A stretch of 64,000 nucleotides of DNA from Apteryx mantelli (Eukaryota > Chordata > Aves > Apterygiformes > Apterygidae): NCBI RefSeq assembly GCF_036417845.1, contig NC_089978.1, forward strand, positions 123,100,183-123,164,182, in the 5' to 3' direction. Each line of letters starts with the position of its first letter. The first letter of the stretch is position 1. This document shows positions 38,416-51,142 of the stretch, piece by piece. The position numbers and the translations under genes were made by a program. The notes beneath the pieces were generated by a model. It was not told the origin of the DNA and made no database searches. It saw nothing but the letters and a program-made list of their open reading frames with translations.

Positions 38416-39479
38416 ATATAACTTAAGGTAGAAAAAGCCCACAAGCTCTCACAAACTGTCTTTCTAGGGCCAATATACTACACTTGAGAAGCTCAGCTGC
38501 CAGCTACTATTGCTCAAACACAATATTTAAGCTGGTACTTCCATGTGTGCCCAGACTTGCCTTCTGCTAGGGAATACTCAGGAAAGTTGCTGTCTGAGGC
38601 TCACGCTGAAAGGTTATGGAGTTGTCATTGCTCCAAATCAACTCTTGCCCCATCTGCTTTCCTAGCATTTCCTGACTCCCCCCAGTGAAGGAAATTGATC
38701 TGCTGCACACTGCTGTTGCTGAAGGGATGGGGAAGGAGGAAGCAGAAACTGGAGCTATACCAAGCCTGTAAGTATTGCACAGGCCTTCTTGAACAAATCT
38801 CTTTTGCACAGGGCACAGATCACTGGCAATGATGAATTTTTGCATCCCTGTGGAAGTGCCAAGCATGATTCTAACTTCTCTGGATCCTGGACAGGGTAGC
38901 ACTGGTACATGACTAAGCTGGAAGGAATAGTCATTTACTGTCATTTGAGAAGTTATATGTGACTTACAAAACAGCTCAAGACATTTTGATAAGGTCTAAT
39001 ACTCTAACTACCTTAACAGATGCCATAAGTGTACCTGTAGGTAAAAAGAGCAGAAATTCAGAGATATACATGATCAGTGGTAAAGAAAGTAAATGTAGGT
39101 AGAAGCAACTAATTTATTAGAAAAGCAAATGAAGAAAATAGAAAAGAATCTGAATTATGAAATTAAACAATTTAACTGTAGTCAGAAGCTAGAACATGCT
39201 TTTCAAATATAGGTGAACTTCTGCATGCGCAAATGGTTTAAACAGTGATGAGAACAAAAAGAAAGCTCAGAATAGAGCCAAGGTCCTGGACTTCACCTTC
39301 TGCTCCGCAGATTAAATAAAGTCCCAATGCTCACTGAAAAACTCTGGCGAACAGGATCCTAATGATGGCTGGTAAAGCCAGCAGATCAACTGAGATATCA
39401 GACAAGTAGGCAGCAGCAGCAGCATAAAGAGTTCAAACATCTGAATAAAACTTCTTTCTTACAAGTCTGCTGAAGATCT

Positions 39480-39800
39480 GGACCTGTAATTCCCCAAATT
39501 GTCATTAAATAATGTCATCCTCCCTTGCAATCCTGAACCAGGAGTCCAGGCACAGCATTTAATTAGTGTCTCAATTATCATTTAAATGTTTGCTCATCAA
39601 ATTCAATATAGATCAAGCAGCTGAATTTTGAGACAAGTGGCTGTGTCATCAATGATTTCCCAAGGGGTGGTTTATTTGAAGGTTAGCAATTCAAGCAGAG
39701 GGTTCTAAAAAAGCAATTAATCAGTATAAATACTTTTGGCTGCAGACATTATCCCTGCAAGTGCCCAATTCATTTGATCTTAATGAACTAAGATGTATTT
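39480..39800. promoter_or_regulatory. candidate conserved non-coding element
   Basis: A 300-base block free of repeats and rich in TAAT-type homeodomain cores (TTTAATTAGTGTCTCAATTA near 39560) and E-box/GATA-like words. The texture is that of vertebrate developmental enhancers. This is inference from motif content and no comparison was possible. Confidence 0.3.
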
Positions 39801-40136
39801 CATGCATCACAGCGACAGACTGGTCCTAAGCTGCAGTTACCAAGTTCAGAGAGGTCATATCCCTCTAAACAATATTTTCTATCAACCAAATCACAATTGA
39901 ACTGTAGAAAAGTAGCAAGTGATTCACTAAAATAATTTAACTACACCAGAAGGTGAAGGAAAGAAAGAGAAGCAGCAAGGTGTGGAGTTCCATCTTAAAA
40001 GAAATGTTTTTCTGGATAAAAATCTGCTTTTCAAATGAAGGCCTTAGATTTACCTGAGCTCTTTTTAACCATCAGTTGTCAGCCTATCTTGTGAATGAAA
40101 CTTCTCTGCCTCTGGTCACTGGAAGGGCAAGTGTAG

Positions 40137-40169
40137 AAAAATCTCAAAATCTCAAAAAAAATCTCAAAA
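40137..40169 (+). repeat. AATCTCAA-type low-complexity repeat
   Basis: Three imperfect copies of an A-rich AATCTCAAA unit in 33 bases. A Lys/Asn-rich plus-strand frame overlaps it and is not a gene. Confidence 0.7.
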
Positions 40170-43100
40170 CTTATCACAACTTTTTATACAAAGTTGCATC
40201 ATTTTTAATTCTAGTCAACTGCAGATCACCTACAAAGTCTGTTACTTACAGAAAATGTAAGAATTTTCCTTCAGCATAGGCATTTGCAAGGATTTTGAAG
40301 AAGAAAAGATCTGAATTCTCATCCTGGATGTCACAAGCAAGATGCATAAGAAATTTCACCCGCTAAAGCAGACACATTCTTTGCAAACAAAGTAAGTGCT
40401 GAAAGAGCAATGCCAAAATATTCCTTTCTGTTAGTAAAGTTGCTTAGAATTTAAATCCATAACCCCTAACCCTTGCCCCTCATCACACACAGAAAAGACG
40501 AGTATAGATAAACTTTGATGAGCAGATATAGGTAAACTTTCCAGGACAATTTTTTTCCATGCAAAAGGCAAAAAGAGAGAACTTAAATCTATGTTCTATC
40601 CTAAGACTGAATTGTTGCTGGTTAGAGGCAAAGGCAAGACTCAGCAAGGCGCCAACAATGGCAGAAAACTGCATAGATTGGATAATGCCCAGCTGATTCC
40701 AACACAGGATCCTCACCACAATGCAGAAGAAAGCAGTAACTCTAAAGCTCACTGTCAGGGTGTCCTAGCAGCAAATTCCTGTGCAGCCCCTGATCTCTCG
40801 GCCTGGTGCAGAGGCACTGAGCAGATGTAGCAGCGCAGGACTGAAGGAGAGGGATGCTTTGCCATTTTAGGCCACTGTTTCTCTCTACAGCATCCCGTCT
40901 ACAGCCACAGCCAATGCCTAAGGTTTCAGAAGAAGATCTGAAAAGCCTGGACTACCTTCAGCTGTAGGGACAGTGGGGAAATAGCTCCTGAAGGTGACCA
41001 TTTGAAGCCCTGAGGCTAGGGACCTGACCGTTACCTTAATGAAGTGATTCAAGAGGTAAAAGCGTATTAAGGGCAATACATACAAGCCTGCTTCTCTTGG
41101 ATCTGGAAGGGACTGGTAAATTCTGGAGGCAGACCAGGCCACCAGGGTAGTCCGTACCCAACCTGGAGTGAAACACAACATATAGATACATTGATAAGAT
41201 TACATACTCTTATTTCAAAGTCTCTGACAAATAGCAGGGTTGCATCCTCCTGTAAGCTGTTCCCACATTTATCTAACAGTTAATTTTGCATGACTAAGTA
41301 GGTCTCATGGGACCTCCAGACGTTGGGTTTTGTTTCACTCTGATGCCAGATCTCTCACCTTCTTCAAAGAACTGCACTCAATGACTTGTCAAGTCTCATT
41401 GGAAAGCTTGTCGTGCAGCTCTAAATTATCCAGAGCACTGCTGGGCTGTCCAGTAAGACTGAGACACTGAACTGCAGACTGGATAGCCTGCACGCTTTCT
41501 GGAAGATGCAGTCATCTGCCTTTGTATTTCTCTCTCTCTCTCTTTTTTTAAATCCTGTTAGCCTGTAGCAGCCATAGACTTGCCCTGAGAGTTCCAGTTC
41601 AGATGAGACTCCCTGGGATTTCCCTCTCTCCTGTTTTCTTCCAGGCTGTTGCTCTTCGAGGCAGAGTATCAGAGTATCGAGCAGACCCTTGTTCTTAGTT
41701 CTCCGCACTCACGTATCACCCTGATTTTAGCGAAATCAAAAGACACATCACCAAAACCCAGCTGTACAAGTAGACAATCCTAACTGGTGCTTCAGTAACC
41801 TCTTCTCTTTCATGCTTGCTATCCAGTCTGCCATTTAGAAGTTGTATACAGCCTTAGATTTCAAATCATTGGGAATCTGTCAAAAAGATTCAGCAACACT
41901 GAGTCAAGAAACTCTCTATTGCTATGAACACACAAATAGCCTCCCATCAACAAGGACTTTGAGGTCTGCCAGTAAGCAGACAAGTTCTGAGTTTATCTGT
42001 TTATCTGGTAACTCCCTATATGATCTAGGTAGGTTATTTTTGAAGTTTGATGCAAAAGAAAATCAGATGTTATAGTGTGTTAGTGGTCAAATGCCTTGAA
42101 GAGAACCCAAGCGCACTGTACTAGTTTAACTTCTGTTCATCAGATATATAATCCTATAAAGAGACAAAATTAATTTCACCAACCCCACCAATGCATGCCA
42201 ATTTGCAACGATTGTTTTAATCCACATATTGTGGACAGTTCTAAATTAACTGTTTCATTAAATTGCTCAGCTGCCAATCTAGCCAATCTATAGTTTCCAC
42301 TTGCCATTTTAAGTTCATTTACTGTCACAAGATTTACCTGTTACAGGCAGAGATTAGTTTAGCTATCTGCAACTGGATAATTAAATTTATTGCAAACTTC
42401 TTTCATAGTCTTTTTACTCAGACTTTTGCCAATTACATAAGAGGCTTTAAATCAGCAATCAAATTCAATACTAACACGGCTAAGGATTACACTCTGAATG
42501 AATGAAATTGAACTAAAACAGCTTGGCACCAACTGTAATGATGATGTGGAATAGAGCTACACAAATAATTGATTTCTCAGCTTGGTTGCTAACTTAAGAA
42601 AATAGATTTTTGCCCTAATTAGAATGATTATTGTTTTTTGGGTTTGTTTTTTTTTAAGAAAGACAAAAAGTTAGTTTTGTTTGCTCTGAAATAAAACAGT
42701 CTACTTCCACGTTGATGACTTTAACCCAAAATAACACAATGAGAATGATACGAGCATCATTCACAGAAGAAAGGGAGGGCAAGAGGTTGTTGCATGGTGC
42801 CCCAGGGTTTGGAGCTGGCGGGGGTTTGGAGCACTCACTCGAAAGGTGGGAGCCCTTTTGCCTTGTGTGCTGTGCTTAAGAGGATGTGGATTCACGTCCC
42901 CCTTGGCAAGGGCGTAGTGGCTATAGCCGTTGCTCTGGCCCAGCAGGGCCTCCTGGCAATGGTGTTGCTTTGGCACCCAGTGTTTCGCCGCACTGCACTG
43001 GCTCGCTCCTAGGACTGGTGGTTGGGAACCACTAACGCCTGAACTGGGTGGCGCATGAGCAGGGCGGCAGCCTGTGGCACCTCTCTGACTTGGACAACTA

Positions 43101-43781
43101 TTACCAGCTGCCATAGGCATGTATGGGGAGGGGAGAAGCTTTTCCAAAGTGAAAAGCAGCACACCAGGGCTTTCAACAGCTTCACACAGCATAGCCCAGA
43201 TCTCTAAATCTTTTTTCATTTGTCCAGTGATTTAAGAGTCATAGATTCATGAGTCAATTCCCCAAATGCCCAGACAATCCAGGTCAAGGTTACCATTGAG
43301 TCATAACCAACATGAAATGCCTTGTTTTATTTTTCATGCGGCATCTTTCTTTCCTACTGTTCTCTGTATTGTTGCCTAAAGGTTGCAAGCAGGCCTCACA
43401 GTACAGGAGCAGTTTAACTTTCCCCCCTCTCAGTGCATAGAAATCATTCTCTTTCCCTCACCTCCATGTTTAGTGCACTAACATACAGCTCCTTCAAAAC
43501 TGACAGCTTCCTATTTTTAGGCAGGGAGAGCCGCAGAGGTAGCAGAAACATACAGTGCCATAGGAGGAAGGGAAAACAGGCAGCACAAGCTAACAGCTGA
43601 AGGACAAATATTCGGGCATCACAATCCAGCTGTCTTTAGCAGCACTTGAAAACAAAACAAAATGACTGGGGAAAGAAAACAGGGTGAAGCATTCTTCACA
43701 CCATTCCCACACTCCTTCCCCCTGCCCCCCCCAGCCTATTCCCTGAAAAGTGCCCTTACCTAAAAGGAGATGCCACAAAAA

Positions 43782-43862
43782 CTTCAAGAAGCCAAAATAA
43801 ATCTGCAGCCCATGTAGAATAAATAAAAATTTTGGCTTCAAGAAGCCAAAATAAATCTGCAG
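43782..43862 (+). repeat. 27-bp perfect direct repeat, partial tandem duplication
   Basis: Positions 43782-43808 and 43836-43862 are identical over 27 bases, starting CTTCAAGAAGCC and ending TCTGCAG. The period is 54 bases, so this is one and a half units of a tandem duplication. The lack of any mismatch suggests a recent event. Confidence 0.95.
43829..43852. repeat. 24-base palindrome, 11-bp perfect arms
   Basis: ATTTTGGCTTC (43829-43839), two A residues, then its exact complement GAAGCCAAAAT (43842-43852). It can form a hairpin and overlaps the start of the second copy of the 27-bp repeat. The first copy has only a shorter arm on its left, so the duplication created or extended the palindrome. 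Confidence 0.9.
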
Positions 43863-44660
43863 GGGCAGAAATGGAGCATCCTGGCAGGGCGCAGCCTAGG
43901 TTCTGTGCCTCATCAAACGTGCTATACGCAAAGTCACCACTTTAATGCACATCTGGGTAATTAAGCCTGTTACCCTCCTGGATAATACTGCAAGATTAGC
44001 TTTGAAAGCTGTCCAATGCCTCTTTAACTCTGGGGACAGAGCTTCAGCGATAGCCGTGAGCTATCATCATCTCATTCAGGCATCAACAGTGAGGCATTTT
44101 TCTCATCACAAGTCTGTGTTCAAGTCTTTAAAGTATTTTAGTAAGGAAGATGAGAGACAGTGCAGCATCAAGTATTTTAGTTAGGAAGATGAGAGATGGT
44201 GCAGCATCCGCAGCTGTGACCTTTTATACCTCACTTGCTATGTAACTACCTCTTGTGTTTAGGAGCTGAATCCAGCTCCAAGAGGATTTAGTTCCTGCTA
44301 AGAACCTTAGCACTGGGTATCAAAATTTTGCAATACTAGATACCTAGATCCCAAAGGAGAAGGCAAAGCATAGGCATGACCAGTCAACTGTTCATTCAAA
44401 ACTGGTTTTGAACAGAAAATTCATTGCCACAGAATCTTACCCTAAAGCAAGAAGAAAATAATTTGCTTCTTTTATTAGACAAGAGGATAATATTTACCCT
44501 TAATAAATGATTCCTCCCTGTCAGTATCATTCTGTACTATTGAAGTTACTTGGGTCCTCTCATCTTTTATGTAGATATACATTACCAAAGAATATCTCTT
44601 CCATCAGTACCTTTCCATCAGTAGAGCTCAAAATATTTGATGAAAACAAATCAGTTTATT
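43863..44660. other. host non-coding DNA between small duplications and a MIR-like fragment
   Basis: No gene or recognised element apart from the 39-bp tandem duplication. A 79-codon frame here is partly translated from that duplication. Confidence 0.55.
44131..44208 (+). repeat. 39-bp tandem duplication, two copies
   Basis: 44131-44169 and 44170-44208 are adjacent copies of a 39-base unit beginning AAGTATTTTAG and ending GTGCAGCATC, with three mismatches (36 of 39 identical). It lies only about 270 bases from the other small duplication. Confidence 0.95.
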
Positions 44661-44783
44661 CCCATTTAATAAGCAAATAAGAAAGAGACACAGACGGAAG
44701 GGATTATCTCAATGTCTCTCAGCAAGTCAGCAGCAAACATGAAAGGGGACCTAGGTGACCTGGATCCTGACCCAGCACTAACT
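44661..44783 (-). repeat. MIR-like (CORE-SINE) fragment, degraded
   Basis: In the plus strand the order of blocks matches the complement of a MIR: CCCATTTAATAAGCAAATAAG (the complement of the TGTAAAATGGG part), GAGACACAGACGGAAG, CTCAGCAAGTCAGCAGCAAAC (the complement of the CTGCCACTnACTnGCTG part), then GGGGACCTAGGTGACCTGG and CTGACCCAGCACTAAC. This is a second degraded MIR-like copy in the window, opposite in strand to the first. Divergence is high and a repeat search is needed. Confidence 0.5.
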
Positions 44784-46170
44784 GCTGGGGCGTCCAGCCT
44801 CAGCCCCGGGGCTGGACAGAGACTGCTTTGTCTGCAGGGGGCAGCCACCCCCTGGGTCACGCATCGCCTTGCACTGGGGAGTCCTCACCCAGCCACCTGC
44901 CCATCCCATCCAACAGCAACAGCCTGCAACTCAAAAAGCTGAATATTAGTCTTTGGAAGCAGTATCTTTTAAAGGGTACAGAGAACAGATGTCCATGTGT
45001 TACAATTCTAATATAAATATCAAGCCCATTACTTCTGCTGCCAGGCATTTGGATTGCAACTTCAGTTTTCCCACAAAGGGAATGCATAAGCAAAGCACAG
45101 ATGGGGAAATGTTAGTTAAGCCACCAGCAAAAGTTATTGTTTTTTCTGCAAAAAGAAACAGTATTTCTGAAACACACAAACATAATTACAAGCAAACTGA
45201 GTAGAATTTTTTTCTAATTCAAATGGAGCTATGAATGAAATTTGTAATTAACAGATTTTTAAAGAACACAAAGTCAGAAAGGCAATCCTTCCTGTTTCTT
45301 CAAGGCTGATTTTTTTTTCAAAAATCAATATATACCTCCATATACATGAAATATGAGGCAGTTCCTAGAATAGGTGCTGAACTTATTTCCAATTTTCTAG
45401 AAATATTTAGAACTTTGAAGAATCACTCTGATGAAATCTAAATGGGACAAAATTTTTTACCCCAAACTAAGAGAGGACAACTGCTTTCCAAAAGCTCTCA
45501 AAAGCAAGAGTAGGATCTTTAAGGTACTGTTTTAAAAACAGAAAAACTCTTACTTCAGAGAATAAGCTCCCTGGAATGCCCACCTTTCAAAGTCATATAG
45601 GCATTGTTAAAAATCTCAAAATCTGTATGGTCACATACAGAAAGTTTAAAGGAATGCTCCACAGTGTCAATGGGAATAAAAATCTCATCTAGTCTGTAGG
45701 AAAAAAACTGGATTGGCATACACAAAGATCAAACCCCGCACAGGGGCACAGAGAGATAGACATTAAGGGGCAGGGGGAGGGGAGAGAGTGAAAATATGAA
45801 GCAAGCTCCAAGACATTGACAAAGAAGCAGTTTTGTAGAGTTTAACTAAGATGGCCGTTTCCTACATGCTACCAGTTCATTTGCAATTCCCACTACTTTG
45901 AGTTCTGCTGTTCCTAGATGAGAAAAAGTATATTTTACAGATTCACTTACCCTAATGGCATTCATCCCCCAGGGCAAGACATTCCCAGCAAAACAAGAGA
46001 AATTTATAGTTGCAAGACTGCAATTTCCAAGAACAAGTGCCACCAGTAATTAAGGAATATGGTAGGCACGTAAGGAGCAGGGAACAATTTTTCTTTTTTC
46101 AAAAATAGCAAACCTTCAAGCCACTCTCAGCAGACATGTCAGAACACATAAGAAATTTGTCAGAATTTGT
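44784..46170. other. host non-coding DNA, no gene seen
   Basis: Begins GC-rich (to about 44900) and then is AT-rich. A G-rich stretch with AGGGGCAGGGGGAGGGGAG lies near 45767-45785. No coding signature. Confidence 0.55.
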
Positions 46171-46426
46171 CAACAAGAGACAAAGGGAAAATATTGAAAT
46201 ACAGGGAATTAAACTTAAACATAAGAAAAAAACCCTTTTTTTTATTGTAAAGGTGGTTGAGCACTGTAACAGGTTGCCCACAGAGATTGTGGGGTCTCCA
46301 CCTTTGGAGATATTCAAAAGCCTTCTGGACAGGGTCCTGGGCAACCTGCTCTAGCTGGCCTAGATGGAGCAGGGGGGTTGGACCAGATGATCTCCAGAAG
46401 TTCCTTCCTACCCCAACTATTCTGAG
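46171..46426 (+). mobile_element. CR1 LINE, 5'-truncated 3' end
   Basis: This matches the 3' untranslated end of avian and reptile CR1 retrotransposons, as known from memory. It runs from CAACAAGAGACAAAGGG through CTTAAACATAAG, GGTGGTTGAGCACTG, ACAGGTTGCCCACAGAGA, GGTCCTGGGCAACCTGCTCT and GGTTGGACCAGATGATCTCC to CCCCAACTATTCTGAG. Only the last 256 bases or so are present, which is normal because CR1 copies are usually 5'-truncated. The usual terminal octamer repeat is reduced to one unit. Small frames on both strands across it are artefacts. Confidence 0.95.
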
Positions 46427-49400
46427 TAACAGGGAAAATAATCTCAGCAGGGTAAAAAGCTTCCTTGAGATTCTTCTAGCAGCAACATTTACCTCCAACA
46501 GGAAATGAAACAGTGTGAATCCTGATAAATACATCCTCCCCACTCCCCCGAGAGAAATCCCTTTTTTTAGAGCTCTTGAGTTCAGATTTAGTTTCTGGCT
46601 TTATCACACAAGGTCTGGAAATGAAGATACTAAAGTACTGAAGTAACTCTTCCTGCTGCATTTGTGGTCCATGTAGGAAAAAGAGAAAGTGTTGCCTTCC
46701 TCTGGTGAAGATCCTAAGGCAGGACACACAGAGACACACTGCGGTTAGAGACTTTCACAGGCTGCCTGCCTGGAATTAGTCCAGTGACTCTGGTCCAAAC
46801 AATGAAAATCTACCACTTCCAAAGCTCATTTGAACCACAGTGACTGCCTCCTCACCCTTATGAACCATTTATAATGGTTTGAAAAGCAGCAAAAGAAGGG
46901 AGCCTTTTTCTGTCAAATGGTTTAGTAAGGTCCTAGATTGACAACCAAAAAGCTTAATTTCTTCTCAGAGAGTGAATCAAAGAGATCTCTAACACTATCC
47001 CTTTCCAAATGTGGGAGAATAAGCTGTCAAGTAGTCAAGGTGTCAGTTTACTTCACCAGCCACCACAAAGTCTTTGGCTACTCTGTGAGACTGCTCACAA
47101 GCAAGTTTACTGTCACAAAATATGAAAATATTAAAGACTTTTCACATCACCCTTTAAAAACTTAGCTGAGAGGAACACACCTCACAGAAGTGAAGCAGGA
47201 ATTACCATCTTTTTCTGCTGAGTTGAGCCAGTTTTGGATCACTGACTAACTTCTCATGTTTTCCTTTCACAAGGATTAAAAAAAGGGAGCAAAGGAAAAC
47301 ATTCTAAAGGTTAAAATAGATCTTGTAACCTATATTTATCTGAGTGACAAATATCAGCCACTAGTAGCACATTTTATATGTAGATTTCCTTGAAAAACTG
47401 CCCTCTATTTAAATGTTTCTCCAATAATCTACATAAATCAACTGTTAAGCTGGACTGTCTCAATGGATAAAAAATAATGCAAAGAAAACAAAGTGCACCT
47501 TTTTTAAAGATTAATTATCAAAGTCTGCAAAGACATAAGGTATTTCTTGTCAGATGTTCAGGACAAAATTTTGTTCCTTTATGAGGAATAAAATTCTATG
47601 TCTAAATGCAGGACGGTATACAGAAGGGACCCTTCTTGGAAGGGCGTGACTTGAAAATGTACATCAATGCTCTTATTACAGGTTTATTTCACAGGCTGTG
47701 AATCACTAGTAGAAAGGCAACTCAAGAGTTCTTGAGGATAAGAGCTGAAACAATGCCATCACACTGGGTCCCATTGTGAATGGGAGCAGTAGAAACCAAC
47801 ACCTTTGCTTTCTGCTTCATGGCTTGATTGTCTTCGTAGCAGATGAAAGCAATGGTCTGTGTAATTACCAACTTTCTCCCATAGTATAAGGGCTCATTGT
47901 TTGAGGAGTTATGGTCCAGGCCAGATTTTTGTTTCAGTAAGTACTTCTTTTCATCAAGGCATGCTTGACACATAGTAGAGTGGGGGAGAAGGGAAGAGGG
48001 ATAAATTATGTAGGAGCAAATTACACATGTCCAGGAACAAATTGCCAGTATTTGTTCAGATGGAAGAAAATCACACTAAACAGCAAGTGTTCAGTGCCTT
48101 GTATGCATGTTCCTGAACACCAAGGAGCCACACATTACAATGTTTTGTCAAGGCATTGCTTTTCTTTCAAAGCAAAGCCAATGACTTTCCATCCTTCACA
48201 TACTCGACAGCCAAATGAAGGCATTAGTGGCCATCAGTTTGGACTTAGCCAGCAAATTGGTGTCACTAACTTGTTCTGTACACATTCGAGTAAACTTACT
48301 ATTCAATCATTATGGTTACTTGTAAGCTACAACAACTTCTGTATAGATCCTGGAGGTCACAGATCCAAAGGACTGTGCTGAAAATGAAAAGAGATACACA
48401 GAGGCTTTAGCAGCCCAGGTATTGAGAATGGGGGTGGAGATGCATGTTTGTTTTCCACTCTTATCAGTAAGAAACAAAGATTCCCAAGATTTTCCAGAAA
48501 GAAGTTGCTACAAAACTATTCCAACATTCTGGAAGTTTCTGCAAAGCAGCACACTTCTGTAAATCAATCCCACTCCTTCACAGCCAAAATGAGTGCCAAA
48601 AGCTGATTTTCTCATGGACAAATGAAATGCCAGCACAAGGGACAGATCACTTAAGTCTTCCCTTGCAGTCCATGTTGAAGCAATTAGACACCAGGGCTTT
48701 CTAATGGTACCTAAAATCTCCATGTACTGCTCCTGCAACCTTTGACAGCTTGAGACATGCAGAGCTGAATTTTTTCCTCATCACTGAGTGAATAAGGAAG
48801 GGTTTTATTGCTATGACTGAGATGCAAACACTCATTTTAAAGATTGGAACTAAATTCTAGCATCAGGAAGAAGAAAAGTTAGATGATTCTCAACAGCACC
48901 TTTCTGTTACAACAGAACAGTGGGAAAAGACACTTCCTAATTCCAATTAAAAGATAAAAATTACTTTGAGCAGCTCACCAACTAGAACAGGGATCTCTGT
49001 GTCCAAATTAATCCCTCACTTTATGAGTTCAGAAATAAATGTTAGCGGCCAGAACAGGGATGCCGGAAGCTGCTGTGAGCAAGGCAAAGGCACCTTATTG
49101 GTGGTCGACGGCCCATGTAGACATGGCGCTGTCCGAGGTGCTGCCGGACATTGAGAGCTCTTCTGTGCCTGGAAATCAACACGGCGCTGAGGCAGGCAGC
49201 ACTGCTATGTACAGACAAGGAAAGGTTTAATTGCAGATATAGAAGGAAGCTTGAATGGCTGGCAGACAGTCCTCAGATTAAGAAAGTAATTCTCTGCCCC
49301 CCTGAGGATAGCACCTTACAAGAGTAAGGACATTCCTCTGCATTGCAGTACTGGCCTCCACAAGGCTGCTCTCTATTTGTCCCCCCCACACCACACACAC

Positions 49401-51142
49401 ACACACTTATTTTACCAGTTCTCATGGAAAATAAGCCATTTAATGGACTCTTATCCACCCTGCTTACTGTTAATCTCTTCGTTCGATCTGCTTTGCTAAC
49501 CACCACACAGGAGAAGAATGAAGGGCAGGAGAGGAAAACAATCTTGATTCTTGTAAAAAACACAATACCAATCCATACCAGAGAAGGCTAAAAATCAGTT
49601 GAGAAACAAGTATGAGTAAGGAACTACAGATAGCTCCACGACCCAGTGACTCCCTGACCTACCACACCATCCTCTATCGCTCAATTAATTTCATTCCCAG
49701 TTGCAGTTACAGGCTGCTGTGCTGCAGCAGTTGTCTGGCACAGCTGTGGCTGACTTTGGCCCATGCTTTCCCGTACCTTGCCATTCATAGCCACGTCCTG
49801 GAGTTGTCTTCTTGCATACATTTTCAGTTGAGGCAGCATCAGGGGAAAGCAGAGGAAGAGATATCCTCAAAAGAAAAGATGATGACATCTTAGGTAACCG
49901 TGGCTCACATTTTCCCCTAAGGTCACATCTCCTTTTACTCTTCCTAACATAAGGCAGATCCAGCCTTATCAGGGCACCAGAGGCATTGACAGGCCTTAAT
50001 TTCCCCAATCAGGCCCTCCCCCATCAAAGGCCTACTCTAAGTAGCAACACAGAGATGCCCATGCCCAGCCCTGAATCCTGCTGCCCTTATGGGGCTCCCT
50101 GGGCATCTACTCACTGCCTCAGGGGCCACTGAGGGATGTCATTGCCCCCAGCCTAGCTCGCAGGGCCCTGCCCCGTGCTGGAGTCATCTCTGGCTCCCAG
50201 CTTAGCCCCTCGCAGTGGAGTAGCCCTGCTCCTTCTGCACCCTCACAGGTCCTTTCTGCTACTCTGTACCTTACACCAGCTCATTGCATCAGGAGCATAT
50301 GATCACTGCAGAGACAGACAGCTACAGTTAGACTCATCACTTCAAGAAGCCCATTTTATTGTCTGGAACATCACACCTTAATAGATACAACTTATTCACC
50401 TACTAGCTGAAATGAACAGCTATGGAAAAACATTTTTTCTTCCACTATCACATCAGCCACCATTGATAATGGCTCTTAACAAATGGCTTTGTTCTGCTTC
50501 CAAAACATTCCCAATCCACCTGTCATTTCATACTCATTTGCCTTCATCTTCCTCATCAGCCCTATTATTTTTCTTGCATCCTGACACCTTATCTCCTTCC
50601 TTTCCTTCTGTCAAGAAGTATAGCTAAATTTCATAAGCCAGTTGCATAAACCTCAACTGCAAACCCCAAAGTGTCTCTGTCATGACTGACCTTTCTGGTA
50701 TTGCCTCCTTCACCACGACCCCCCTATGATATTCTCTAAATTGCTGCTGTCTGCAGACAAGAGCTTATTATCATTTTTTCCCCAGATGTAATAGAGTAGG
50801 ACTGCTATCTTGCCTGCTTATTGATGGCAACTATTACGATAACAGAAAGTCAAGAATAATTATTTTGCTACTAAACTAAACATCTAAAGTGAGAGCAAGT
50901 GCAAGTGATAACTACCTAAGAGCTGTCAAAGCCCTGTAATTAGTACCCTATTCAGAGTTAAAGGAAAGGCCTCTGAAGCAGCACTGAGTTCTAGATTTTT
51001 TTTTTTTAATAGAGAATTGGAGAGAGAAAACCTCACACAAGAACACAAGAATGAGAGGCTCCAAGGCTTCTGTGTGCATTCATTACTTGGAATCTGAAAC
51101 TTCGGAAAACTTCCTTCAGGTTTACTGACCACATTAAAAAAA
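46427..51142. other. host non-coding DNA, no gene seen
   Basis: The longest frame, 138 codons at 47965-48381, has no recognised domain. A short CA run lies at about 49389-49405 and a CpG-rich patch at 49040-49210. No retroposon was recognised after the CR1. Confidence 0.55.

Larger units (their letters stand above)
38416..43781. other. host non-coding DNA, no gene seen
   Basis: Includes a likely conserved block at about 39480-39800, an AATCTCAA-type low-complexity run at 40137-40169 and a GC/CpG-rich patch at about 42790-43080. A 152-codon minus-strand frame (42761-43219) owes its length to that GC-rich patch and has no recognised domain. Confidence 0.55.

Noticed and set aside
42761..43219. 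152-codon minus-strand frame
   Set aside because: It depends on the GC-rich patch, which lacks stops in several frames. Its low-complexity Pro/Ser/His/Gln composition fits chance.
46160..46543. 127-codon minus-strand frame
   Set aside because: It is antisense to the CR1 fragment.
47965..48381. 138-codon plus-strand frame
   Set aside because: No family resemblance, and the length is within chance for 64 kb in six frames.
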